A stretch of DNA of 64,000 nt. It comes from Vermamoeba vermiformis. Lineage: Eukaryota; Tubulinea; Echinamoebida. Numbering within the stretch: the first letter of the stretch is position 1; each line of letters opens with the position of its first letter. The notes beneath the pieces are model-generated. The model saw only the letters and a list, made by a program, of their open reading frames with translations, searched no databases and was not told the DNA's origin. The stretch is from contig JBEWZL010000216.1 of assembly GCA_045837725.1 (NCBI GenBank), positions 1 to 64,000 on the forward strand. Reading direction: 5' to 3'. Position numbers and translations under genes: made by a program. Below are positions 32,667 to 44,451 of this stretch, one piece after another.

Positions 32667-33126
32667 TTTCTTCTGTTATTGCGAGACCTAAAATCTATTC
32701 CAAAGAACAATTGAGTCAATTTTCAACTCTGGTTCCATCCTTCAAAAAATTGCGTGCACTTACGTGTAAGGGACCAAGACTAACACGATACTTCTTTTGT
32801 GGTATTGTAACTTAATTTTTTGTTGAATTTAGTTCGGCTGCAAACCAAACTGAAAAGTTATTAGCGCAAAAAGAAGTTTGATATGGAATTACTCCGATAT
32901 TGCCATTCGTAAGCCATATTGCTATTGCTTGCATTACTGGCAGTAGATTATTGGAGGGAGAAGCTGACGTAAACATTTCGCATCCACATGAACAGATCTA
33001 GCCTGCTTATTTTATTTGCGTAAAGAATTCACGGAATTAATTGTTATTTATAATAATATAAGGATCATAGACACCGCATTCACTCCGTTGAGTGTGCGTA
33101 ACTGAAAAAGTTCAATTGTGACCAGG
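32667..33126. other. Intergenic, no gene seen
   Basis: This AT-rich gap lies between the start of the small protein gene and the stop of the first tandem F-box gene. A short open frame overlapping 32,423-32,815 on the plus strand is antisense to the small gene and has no supporting structure. Confidence 0.45.
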
Positions 33127-35690
33127 TTACATTGACACCAAATGCCATCTTCCATCAATCTTCTTTTCCCGCACAATAATTGCCTTGCCACGCACAACGT
33201 TGTTTTCTAAGCTTGATGCTGTGATTGAATAAGCATTGAATTTCCAGCCTTGATAAGGTCTGTTGAGACAACTTGGCTTCTTGGCATTTCTGAGCAAATC
33301 ATTTGCTACTCTGTTCTCGGAAGATCCATCGCTAGTAAAAAGCATCACGAATCGTTCATCGTTCTGACAAGGTGTCCCAAAGTACGAACTCAGCACACGT
33401 GATGTCATGCATTCGTCTCTTGCCACATTGGCGAAGAAAAATTGCGCAAGCTCGTGTGCGGCAATTTCATGGACCTAAGAATTTATATTATTAGTAAGTG
33501 CACTGCCAGATCAGTCTTGGATATCATGCTATGATAGCGTCCTATTGCTTGATCTTACTTCGACTGTTCCATCAACCTCTATCAACTCCACTTCGATCTT
33601 ACGATTGACTTCAGAGTCGATAAAACTGATCACGCGACAGCCTACACCTTGAGCAACGCCAAGGCGACCATCGCTCAACTAATATAAAGAGTTAGTTTAC
33701 CAGGGCAAGTCCAAAAAAACAAGGGATCTAGACCTAGATCCCATTTTGCCGAGCAGTTTTCGGTTCTATAACTTACCAGTGATATATTTCTAGAGGTACT
33801 TTGTCTCAGGGCTAGTGTATTCATCAGAGACCCGTCACTCATGTCGTAAAAGTACAGTTTGGCCTCGCGATAAATAAGCCACATATTGTTGTAGATCATT
33901 GCGATCGGGAATTTCATCTATAATAAAGTAATGAAAAAAAATACGTCCGATGTGACCCTTCCTGACGTACCACTTGTCCAGCAGGATAAACGACTTCAGA
34001 ATTGTCAATAAAATTCCACAAAATAATTTGCTCTTCTAGTTGAATCACGACCTGATTACGAGTCATAAATCCGAGGGTAACATATCGCTTTTTCAATTGT
34101 CGTTTCCGTTCTTGTTTCGTCAAAATGTCAATGATCGTCAATTCTCCGGACATTACATCGCACTAACAAAGGTATTAACAAAAACATTTAAATCATAGAA
34201 AAAGCTAGATTGTTAATAAGATCGTTAACCAAGTTCATAATATTTTAATTTAATAAGAGAAAGAGGTTACTTACGAGGGCCAAGTGATTATCGTACATGC
34301 GACGCAAAGGTAATTGGTTTTGACAAGCCAAACTAAATATTTCGTCGCATGTCTCCCCGTTATACACCATAATCTTTGGTCTGTAAAAAAAATCGTTAAT
34401 TTTCAAAAAAAATTGTAATTTTAATTGCGAACATCGATTTGACGTTATACTGCTAACATATATGGGCCTCAATAATATAATACTACATCAATTGCTATAG
34501 TAGGCGTCGGCTATATTATATTAAGGGTATAATAATCTTATGGATAGCATTATTTTAGGCTGTGGACTATTGGGACTTACTTCGTAAACGACTTTTGCAA
34601 AATTCCAATGTAATTCGAATCAGAGCAATCATTCTCAATGAGCTCTTTCTGATGAGCGCTCTCTTGAATTTTTAACATAGATTCGTCGTCGAATATGATT
34701 TTCGAGTCCAGGGCTTTTGGATCGAACTTTTTGACTTTGATCCTCCCGTAGGTAGCTCCACCATAATAACCGGAAGGCTAACCATATTAATCGGTGCTGC
34801 AGTATTTTGCGTAAAATCTTACACTATTAGCCACATAATGGTTAATAAATAAGGCTTCCTGCAGATCCATCTAAAAAAATTTTCAATTAGCTACGTTTAG
34901 AAAAAGAAATATTATTGTACCTGAGTAACCTCTTCATTAACTAGATTTATGAAATGCGAGTCTAATCGAGTGACGTTTGCGTAAGAGCTAAGATTGTAAG
35001 TTGTTAGTAACGTCCGCGCGAGTAAAATAAATTGAATTGTACCTGTAGGCCTCCAAAACCTGCCAGTTGACGAGACAAAAATCTTTGTACAAACTGCAGT
35101 TATCAAATTCCAGCGTTTTATCTCGTTGTATAACCTCTGGAGCAGCCAAAGTTCGAACAACACATCTGTAGTTTGTTAGGTCCAGGTTTGAAAATAGAAG
35201 GACCAAATAAATAATAACAATAAATAATAATAATTATTTGTGCTTTTTACCTCCCACTTTTGACGTTGTCACGGACAAGCACGAGATCCACTACTTTAGT
35301 TTTCCAATCGGTCGTTCTCTCATCATACTCCACGATCCCACCGGAAAGTACACTATATACGTTCTATTTTTGAACGGCAGGTAAGTTAAATAATATCTAA
35401 ATTCGTTCGCACAATCGAATTCAACGATTATTTTTGTTAATATTTGAAAACAATTGATCAAAAAATGGCTAAAATTGCGAGAATAATTTTGTTATTATGT
35501 GCAATAAATGCTTTGAAGATTATCACAAATTAATTGTGCCCACTCGCAAATTTACCTTCCAGAAATGCGAATCTGCATCCACTCCGTTCCAGCTCTTACA
35601 AGTCCTACAAGCACTTAGTATTGCTTTTGGAGACACTGTAAAAAATAAAATGCGCTCGAGGAGCTCCAAAGGAATGGTGTTCCACTCCAT
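33127..35690 (-). CDS. F-box protein, tandem copy 1
   Basis: The start MEWNTIPLELLERILFFTVS opens a canonical F-box of about 45 residues (ending DSHFWKVNL), which would dock to SKP1. About ten short exons follow. They contain repeated hydrophobic-strand units such as LFELWLLQ, PIAMIYNNMWLIYREAKLYF and YDMSDGSLMNTLALR, which look like blades of a beta-propeller. The C-terminal exon, conserved through the array, ends IDGRWHLVSM-stop. The propeller is the likely substrate-recruiting part of an SCF ubiquitin ligase (inference). An intron near 34,480-34,580 contains AT-rich filler. This is the most diverged of the five complete copies and lies at the left end of the array. Confidence 0.75.
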
Positions 35691-35873
35691 CACGAACAAA
35701 AACAAATTTGGAGAGTCAACGAAAAAAAAAGTGGAGCTACAGAGCGAATTTCTTTACACCTACCTTACTATGCGCTCTAGGAATTTTTCATAATAACTAT
35801 GTAACGTTTGAAGTTACTTTAATTATTTCCGTCACGATACAAGCACTGCAGATCGCGCTCTACTTCAAACTGG

Positions 35874-38275
35874 TCACATCGATACCAACTGCCATCTTCC
35901 ATCGACTATTTTTTCACGAACGATGATTACCTTGCCATACACGTGGTGAACGATGTTATCTTGTACCGGAATTGCCTTAGAATCAAATTTCCAAATTTGG
36001 TAAGGTGTGTTAGTACATGTCGGACTCGTTGCAGTTCGAAATAAATTGGTAGCAGCTTCGTTGAGTGGCCCGGTCATTTTCAGTGAAAATATCATTGCAA
36101 ATCTTTCGTCGCTTTGACACTTTGTTGCTGTGTACTGAACAATGCGTGACGTCATCGAACCTGATTTGTCGATGTTATCGAAGTAAAACTTGCTGAGCTC
36201 ATGTGCTGAAATCTGATGGGACTGTACAACGCAAATATAGATTAAAATTACATCGCAAATTTAAGTTCCGATTACTTTAACTTCTCCGCGGTGGTCCATC
36301 AAATCGATGTTAATTTTGCGATTGACTTCTGAATCAACGAAACTGATCACACTACAACCAGTCCTTGTTAGCACTGCAAGCCGACCATCGCTGAGCTGCA
36401 CAAACTATAAAAATAGAGACCTTAAAATAGCCTAGTACGTACCGGCGATACGTTTGAGATAGGATATTGTCTCAATGTAAGAGAATTCACCAACGATCCA
36501 TCGTTCACATTGTAAAAACTGAATGTAGCGTCAATATTTACAAGCCACATGTTGTTGTAGATCATTTCGATAGGACGCAACGGCTAAGCAGGGATTATAA
36601 TCGAATGAGTTTAGTTGCATTAAATCGACGCTAATTTTGCGGTTGACGCATTACGTACCACTAGTCCAGCAGGATAACCTTGGTCCGTGTCATCTTTGTA
36701 ATTCCATAAAATGATTTTATCTTCGGTGCGTATTGCAATCTGAGTCATACAGTTAAAATTAGTCGTCATTTACCAGGTTTTTGTCGATGTAAACGTACCG
36801 CGTTGTGCGTCATAAATCCTACGGCAAAAAGAGACTTGAAATGTCGTGGATGCTCTTTTTTCGTCAACGTATCAACGAAGAGCAACTCGTTGTTGTTGGG
36901 CTACAAATTCAATTAGCTGATAGAATTACAATACGTTGATCGGGTAACTTACTCGAATGATCACCAAGTAATGATCGTACATTCGATAAAACTTCTCGCC
37001 GCGTTCTGCTTCCGTAACAGATCGCTCGTACACTAATTCGCCCGTCTTTCCATTCAGCACCGAACAGTGAAAGCTGCAAACAAACACCGTCAGAAATCAG
37101 GTGCCTTGCCTTGATGTTTCGAACCGCCTGTATTGTAATTTAAATTCAAAAAGGGCTTGCTAAATATAGCCCAGTCTACAACTTCATATTCAAAGGTTTA
37201 AACCGTTACTGACTCACTCATCATAACCATAGACAAAGCCAAGATAATCGGAGTCTACGCAAGAGTTCTTGATCAAATTTCGTTCCTCCTCGTTTGGAAA
37301 TTTGAGCCTCAAGCCGTTGTTATCGTCGAACAATATTTCATCCAAATCTTCCTCTGGATCAAATGGCAGAACTTTTATCCAGCGGAATGTAGCAGTACCG
37401 TAATGTGCAGAGGGCTAAGCGAATTATTTTGTGATAAATGCCAAGCATTCTTGCGTTTTTTACTTACAGTATTGGCCACGTAGTGGTTCATAAAGACCGA
37501 TTCTTCAATTGACGACTTGAATAAACAGTTTAGCAAACCAGCTTAATAAAAGCCAAATACTATTACCTTTTGAACACTTTCGGTCGCCATATTAATGAAA
37601 TCCGAGCCAAGCTTGTAAACGCTTCCGTAGGATCTACAACATTTTGTTAATTTTATTAAGTAGTTGAAAATTAATACCCCATGTCCTCGGTATGCATCCA
37701 GTTAATCAGGCAAATATCCTTGTACATAGAAATATTGTCCATAGCGAGACTGACTCGCTGGCTTACGGTCTCTGTTGCTGCCAATGTATGAACAACGCAT
37801 CTACGGAAAAAATATATTATACAATGCAATATAAAATATAAGCTATATATAAATTAATGATACCTGCCACTTTTGACGTTCTGACGAATGAGAACGAGAT
37901 CCATTACTTTACTTTTCCAGTCCGTTGTAGAGTTATTCGTATTTAAAGAGCTCGATATCGAATGATATAGAGCCTAAAAAGATGATTTAGATTGCGCAGA
38001 GCGTTACTGGCGTCAGTAAAATAAAGACTCCAGAAATTAAAATTTTATAGTACTTTTAGAACAGCTGCGCGTAATTAATGTTATTGTAATAACATATTAG
38101 AAATATGCATATGAATTAATTAAATTAATTGAAAATTTACCTTCCAGAGATGCGAATCCGCGCTAACTCCATTCCAATTCTTACACGTTTTATAAGCGTT
38201 CACGACTGCTTGAGGAGATTTTGTAAATACTAAAATTCGTTCGAGAAGCTCGGTGGCAATAGTGCCCCAACTCAT
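35874..38275 (-). CDS. F-box protein, tandem copy 2
   Basis: The start MSWGTIATELLERILVFTKS is chosen because MSW/MDW/MEW/MQW starts recur in all copies; an upstream in-frame Met (38,311) would add twelve unconserved residues. The F-box ends DSHLWKVNFQ. Later exons carry the same propeller-like units (blade with YNVNDGSLVNSLTLR, then SVISFVDSEVNRKINIDLMD) and the closing exon VDGRWQLVSM-stop. Exon sizes and intron positions match copy 1. Parts of this copy reappear as a deleted remnant at 41,400-41,790, showing that it was the left member of a duplicated pair. Confidence 0.75.
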
Positions 38276-38366
38276 TGTGCTGATCTGTGTAATAAATTTA
38301 AATTTTGTCAAGGAATTTTTATTGATTCAACTCACACGCCTTGCGATAGAAATCAAAAGGCTTATT

Positions 38367-41158
38367 TTATTCGCTCATGGACGCTAACTGCCATCGACCA
38401 TTGATCTTCACCTCTCGGACAAGTATTGCTCTGCCGCAGACTCGATCCAAGGCTAAGTCCTTCACTATAATCGCTTGATTATCGAACTTCCAAGCTTGAT
38501 AAGGTGTATTCACACACGTTGGCCCTATTTTAGTTTGAAGCAATTTCGTTGCAGTGGTATTCTCTGGCGATGTCTTGTTCTTTTCGTCTTGAGTGCAAAT
38601 AAGCACGAATCGTTCGTTAGCGCTATTAGCCTCTTTTGGAGGGTATTCGACAACGCGCGAAATCATCATTTCGTAAGGTTTTTCGACTTTTTCGACGAAG
38701 AATTGGGGAAGTTCGTGAGCTGAAATTTCGTGGGTCTGGATCCGTTCATTAGCTCAACTATGATAGCTATCATATTCATTGCTTATGGATCTTACCGTAA
38801 CTGTTCCATCAACGTCCATCAAATCCACTTCGATCTTACGATTGACTTCAGAGTCGATAAAACTGATCACGCGACAGCCATTTCGAGTAGCAACGCAAAT
38901 CCGGTCATCGCTAAGCTAAAAATGGAGCTAAATATCACACCTATAAACACGATAGACAAACCATGGTTACTTACTAACGATAAGACATGGTCGGTAGTAC
39001 TGCCCGCACGTAAAGCAAGCGTGTTGATCAGTGACCCATCTTCTGTGTCATAAAACGACAACTTTCCTTTATCGTACACGAGCCACATATCATGATACAT
39101 CACTTCAATGTTACTCATTGGCTGAACCAAAGCGTTATTAATAGATTTTTTAATAACGTTAACGTACCACTTGTCCAGCGGGATAAACGACTTCCGTGTC
39201 CTCAATAAAATTCCACAAAATAATTTTCCCCTCAGTGCGAATTGCGAGCTGCACAATTATTATGAATACTATCGACGATTAATTGAATAAAGTACATACT
39301 GTGTCGTCTGTCATGAAGCCCAACTCATAATCTTTCGGGATATATTGTTTCCCGAGTGTATAATGCGTACTTACATCGATAACTTCTACCCAATCAGGGT
39401 CCTATAGTCATATTAGTAAGAAAATTACGTGCATTTGCGATATTTCCGTACCCTTGACATCACCAAGTACGCATCGTACAACTGAACTTGTCTGAACTCC
39501 TCGACTTCTAATGAAAACGCTCTGTTTCCAGACTCTGCATCTATCACTAGTATGTACGAAGACCTACAGTGCTATTGTTAGTCCTTATGAATGCAGAAAA
39601 AGCGGGTGCTTCATGTCCGTTATCGGGTCACTTCGGACAAAATTTCTTAATAAACATCGCTATTTATAACACTAATAATACTATATATACTTTAGGTATT
39701 ACTTATTAATATCTCTTGCAATATTTAATCAACTGGAGCATAAGGAACTGATAAAACTAAGCGACAAGAATGGGTGATGCACGTCACTTACCCGCCATAT
39801 GAGTAACTAGTGAAGCCGATGTAATTTGAATCCGGATAGTAATTTCGGACCAAGTTCCTATGTTGCGGTTGCATATTGAACCTGACGCTATCAGACGGAG
39901 TGAAAGTGGGAATTTTTTTCGGATCGAATTTTTGAACTTTGACTTCTGAACACATTGCACCACCAAAGTAACTTGAAGGCTATATAATACGTTCGTTAGG
40001 TACCGTTTTGGTTGTGTAATTTACTTACAGTAGAAGCCACATACTGATTCATGAATAGTACTTGTTGAAACGCCCACTAAATCCGGTTAGATCTCTCGTT
40101 AAAAAGCACGTTATATAATCGTTATTTACCTCCACTACTTCTTCTTTAACCATATCAATTACGTGAGAACCAGATCTACAAAAAAATTTTAGATCAGGTT
40201 ACTGTGAAATATTTTACCCGGAATTTTTAAGCCAGCCGCAAAGAAAATAATCTTTGTACACTGAAGGATTCTCAATGTCCAGCGTCGTTCGTCTTCCAGC
40301 ACCGTGTGATGTCGCTAACGTGCGTACAACGCATCTTAATTTGTCGTTAATCACAATATTTTAATGAATATTAATGTAATTACCTTCCGTCTTTGACATT
40401 CTTTCGAACAAGAACGAGATCTGTAACTTTTTTCTTCCAATCAACCGCAGGCTCCCCAGAAATTCGACAACCGGTTATGTTTTGGAAAAGATCCTAAATA
40501 AATATTAAATTGTTGCTTTCAATGCAAAATGTACTATTATTGTCCGTTATACCGTCGACCCAGATATATCGTCATTTGGGCTCGCCATACATTTTCGCGA
40601 TTTTTCCCGAACATTTTTGATCCGGTCACGACTCAAATTTTTTTAATCTATCAACAAATTCTACTATCAATTATTGCTTACTTATAATTAATTATTACTA
40701 AGAGTTTAAGTCAGAGATGAAGGGAAGATTGTTGGGTCTGGATGCGAATCCAAGCCCAACTTTTCCCGTTTCGTTCTCGGTTCGCTGGCTTGTCAGAGCA
40801 AAATGAAAGCCAGGATATTGTTACCATATATATGTTATATATTAGATATATAAGTGTGGGGCTTAGGGCTTATATTTATCGTGTGACGATAAAAGTGGCC
40901 ACGCGCACCAACTATCCGTTTTGTCCCTAACCTTCATTCGGGGGCAGCGCTTTGCCCCGGTGAATATTGTTTTCCCACCACTAACTATTCTAAAAATTAT
41001 TGGAAAATGAAATAGTATCATACCTGCCATAGGTGCTGGTAATGATCTACATCGCGCCAGGTTTTGCACGCAATTAAAGCGTTCCCCACCGCTTTTGGCG
41101 ACTGAGTAAACACTAAAATACGCTCAAGAAGCTCCACAGGAATTGTGCTCCAGTCCAT
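38367..41158 (-). CDS. F-box protein, tandem copy 3
   Basis: The start MDWSTIPVELLERILVFTQS gives an F-box, then propeller-like exons including MYHDMWLVYDKGKLSFYDTE and DGSLINTLALRAGS, and a C-terminal exon ending IDKINGRWQLASMSE-type with KINGRWQLASMSE-stop. It is nearly identical in long stretches to copy 4 (41,882-44,354), including introns, so duplication was recent. Its first intron (about 40,545-40,985) is some 300 bp longer than that of copy 4 and contains GC-rich sequence found nowhere else in the array, probably an insertion or the ancestral state lost from copy 4. Function as an SCF substrate adaptor is inferred from the F-box. Confidence 0.75.
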
Positions 41159-41399
41159 TGAGATTTTGTTTTATTGAACCACCCTAAAATAAATAAAAAA
41201 TGGGTTCAACACCTGATTAGACCTAAAATCGACTTAGACCGCGGCTGCTATGTGACCCTATGGTAAGTAATTAATTAAAAAATTATTGTTGCTATTTCAT
41301 AATGCTCGAACGATCGAACCGTAGATCCGCTTTGTTTTTTTTATTGCGCCGCAACAACCAAACGAAGTAATTCACTTTCGAGCTTGATCAGCGAAAAAA

Positions 41400-41790
41400 A
41401 TCACTGGTCACATCGATACCAACTGCCATCAACTATTTTTTCACGAAATTACCTTGCCGTAGGATCCGACCATCGCTGAGCTGCATAAACTCTCAACAAA
41501 GAATCCTTATTTAAGACTAGTACGTACTGGCGATACGTTTAAGATAGGATATTGTCTCAATGTAAGGGAATTCACCAACGATCCATCGTTCACGTTGTAA
41601 AAACTGAATGTGCATCGATATTGACAATCCACATGTTGTTGTAGATCATTTCGATTGGACACAACGGCTAAGCAGGGATTATAATCAAATAAATATAGAT
41701 TGCATTAAATTGATTCACGACTGCTTGAGGAGATTTTGTAAATACTAAAATTCGTTCGAGAAGCTCGATGGCAATAGTGCCCCAACTCAT
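41400..41790 (-). pseudogene. Remnant of an F-box gene (copy 2 duplicate)
   Basis: Three separated fragments match copy 2 in order. One is the C-terminal exon piece near 41,400-41,460 (complement of GATACCAACTGCCATC..), one is a middle blade exon at about 41,465-41,670, and one is the F-box exon start at 41,705-41,790, in which ATG (41,788-41,790) begins MSWGTIAIELLERILVFTKS. Everything between is deleted, including most propeller exons and the rest of the F-box exon. The remnant is flanked on the left by copy 3 and on the right by copy 4, so it is the decayed partner in a duplicated copy 2-copy 3 pair. Confidence 0.75.
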
Positions 41791-41881
41791 TGTGCTGATC
41801 TGTGTAATAAATTTAAATTTTGTCAAGGAATTTTTATTGATTCAACTCACACGCCTTGCGATAGAAATCAAAAGGCTTATT

Positions 41882-44354
41882 TTATTCGCTCATGGACGCT
41901 AACTGCCATCGACCATTGATCTTCACCTCTCGGACAAGTATTGCTCTGCCGCAGACTCGATCCAAGATGAAATCCTTCACTAAAATAACTTGATTATCGA
42001 ACTTCCAAGCTTGATAAGGTGTATTCACACAAGTTGGCCTTATTTCAGTTTGAAGCAATTTAGTTGCAATGGCATTCTCTGGCGATGTCTTGTTCTTTTC
42101 GTCTTGAGTGCAAATAAGCACGAATCGTTCGTTAGCGCAATTAGTCTCTTTTGGAGGGTATTTGACAACGCGCGAAATCATCATTTCGTAAGGCTTTTCG
42201 GCTTTTTCGACGAAGAATTTGGGAAGTTCGTGTACTGAAATTTCGTGGGTCTGGATCCGTTCATTAGCTCAACTATGATAGCTTCATATTCATTGCTTAT
42301 GGATCTTACCGTTACTGTTCCATCAATGTCCATCAACTCCACTTCGATCTTACGATTGACTTCAGAGTCGATAAAACTGATCACGCGACAGCCATTTCGA
42401 GTAGCAACGCAAATCCGGTCATCGCTAAGCTAATAATAGAAACTTAGCACCGCATATAAGCATGATATAAATAAACCACTACTTACTAATGAGACCTGGT
42501 CGTATTTACTGCCTGCACGTAAAGCAAGTGTGTTGATCAACGCGCCATCTTCCGTGGCATAAAACGACAACTTTCCTTCATCGTACACGAGCCACATATC
42601 ATGATACATCATTTCAATGTTACTCATTGGCTGAACCAAAGCGTTATTATCTAGATAGAGTTCGGTTTTAATAACGTTAACGTACCACTTGTCCAGCAGG
42701 ATAAACGACTTCAGTGTTCTCAATAAAATTCCACAAAATAATTTTCCCTTCAGTGCGAATTGCGAGCTGCACAATTATTATGAATACTATCACGGATTAA
42801 TTGAATAGAGTACATACTGTATCGCCCGTCATGAAGCCCAAGTCATAATCTTCCGGGATATTTTGTGTGGTGAGTGTCGTCGCCGTACGTACATCAATAA
42901 TTTCTACCCAATGAGCGGCCTATAGTCATATTAGTAAGAAAATTACGTGCATTTACGATATTTCCGTACCCTTGACATCACCAAGAACGCATCGTACAAC
43001 TGAACTTGTCTGAACCCCGCGGCTCCTTCTAATGAACACACAATGTTGCCAGACTCTGCATTTATCACTTTTATTGACGAAGACCTACAGTGCTATTGTT
43101 AGTCCTTATAAATGTAGAAAAAGCGGGTGTTTCATGTCCGCTATCGGGTCACTTCGGACAAAATTTCTTAATAAACATCACTATTTATAACACTAATAAA
43201 CCTATATATCTACTCTAGGTGTTAGTTATTAATATCACCTGCAATATTTAATCAATTGGTGCATAAGGAACTGATAAAACTAAGCGACAAGAAGGGCTGA
43301 TACACGTCACTTACCCGCCATATGTGTAACTAGTGAAGCCGATGTAATTTGAATCCGGACAGTAATTTCGGACCAAGTTCCTATGTTGCGGTTGCATATT
43401 GAACCTGACGCTATCAGACGGAGTGAAAGTGGGATTTTTTTCCGGATCGAATTTTTGAACTTTGACTTCTGAACACATTGCACCGCCATAGTAATTTGAA
43501 GGCTATATAATACGTTCGTTATGTACCGTTTTGGTTGTGTAATTAACTTACAGTAGAAGCCACATACTGATTCATGAATAGTACTTGTTCACACGTCCAC
43601 TGTGAATCCGGTTAGATCTCACATTAAAAAACACGAAGAATTATATAATCGTTATTTACCTTCACAGCTTCTTCTTTAACCACATCAATTACGTGAGAAC
43701 CATGCCGTGAGACTCCTCCGTAGGATCTACAAAGATATTTAGATCAGGCACTATTACAAATTAATTATTTTGGATATTTTACCCGTAATTTTCTAATTGA
43801 AGCCAGCCGCAAAGAAAATAATCTTTGTACACTGAAGGATTCTCAATGTCCAGCGTCGTTCGTCTTCGAACACCTTGTGATGTTGCTAACGTACGTACAA
43901 CACATCTTAATTTGTCGTTAATCATATTTTAATGAATATTAATGTAATTACCTTCCGTCTTTGACATTCTTTCGAACAAGAACGAGATCTGTAACTTTTT
44001 TCTTCCAATCAACCGCAGGCTCCCCAGAAATTCGACAACCGGATATGTTTTGGTAAAGATCCTAAATAAATATTAAATTGTTGCTTTCAACGCAAAATGT
44101 AATTCGAGTTTGAAATTTAATTTTGGTAAATAGTTCAGAATAGCATTTTAATTCAAAATTATGCCATATAAATATGTTTAACTATTTTAAAATTATAGGA
44201 AAATGAAATAGTATCATACCTGCCATAGGTGCTTGTCATGATCTACATCGCGCCAGGTTTTGCACGCAATTAAAGCGTTCCCCACTGCTTTTGGCGATTG
44301 AGAAAACACTAAAATACGCTCAAGAAGCTCCACAGGAATTGTGCTCCAGTCCAT
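41882..44354 (-). CDS. F-box protein, tandem copy 4
   Basis: The start MDWSTIPVELLERILVFSQS (44,354) and exon layout match copy 3 nearly base for base over much of the gene, including intron sequence such as the ACTTCGGACAAAATTTCTTA stretch. The F-box is followed by propeller-like blades (MYHDMWLVYDEGKLSFYATE) and the end exon KINGRWQLASMSE-stop. It differs from copy 3 by scattered substitutions, small indels and a shorter first intron. Both copies keep their reading frames, so both may function. Target specificity is unknown. Confidence 0.75.
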
Positions 44355-44451
44355 TGAGATTTTGTTTTATTGAGCCACTCCAAAAAAATGGCGGTTGTCA
44401 ATTCGTTTTTTCCCTCGCCTGCTTCAGAGCCGCTTTCTAAAGATGGCTTCG

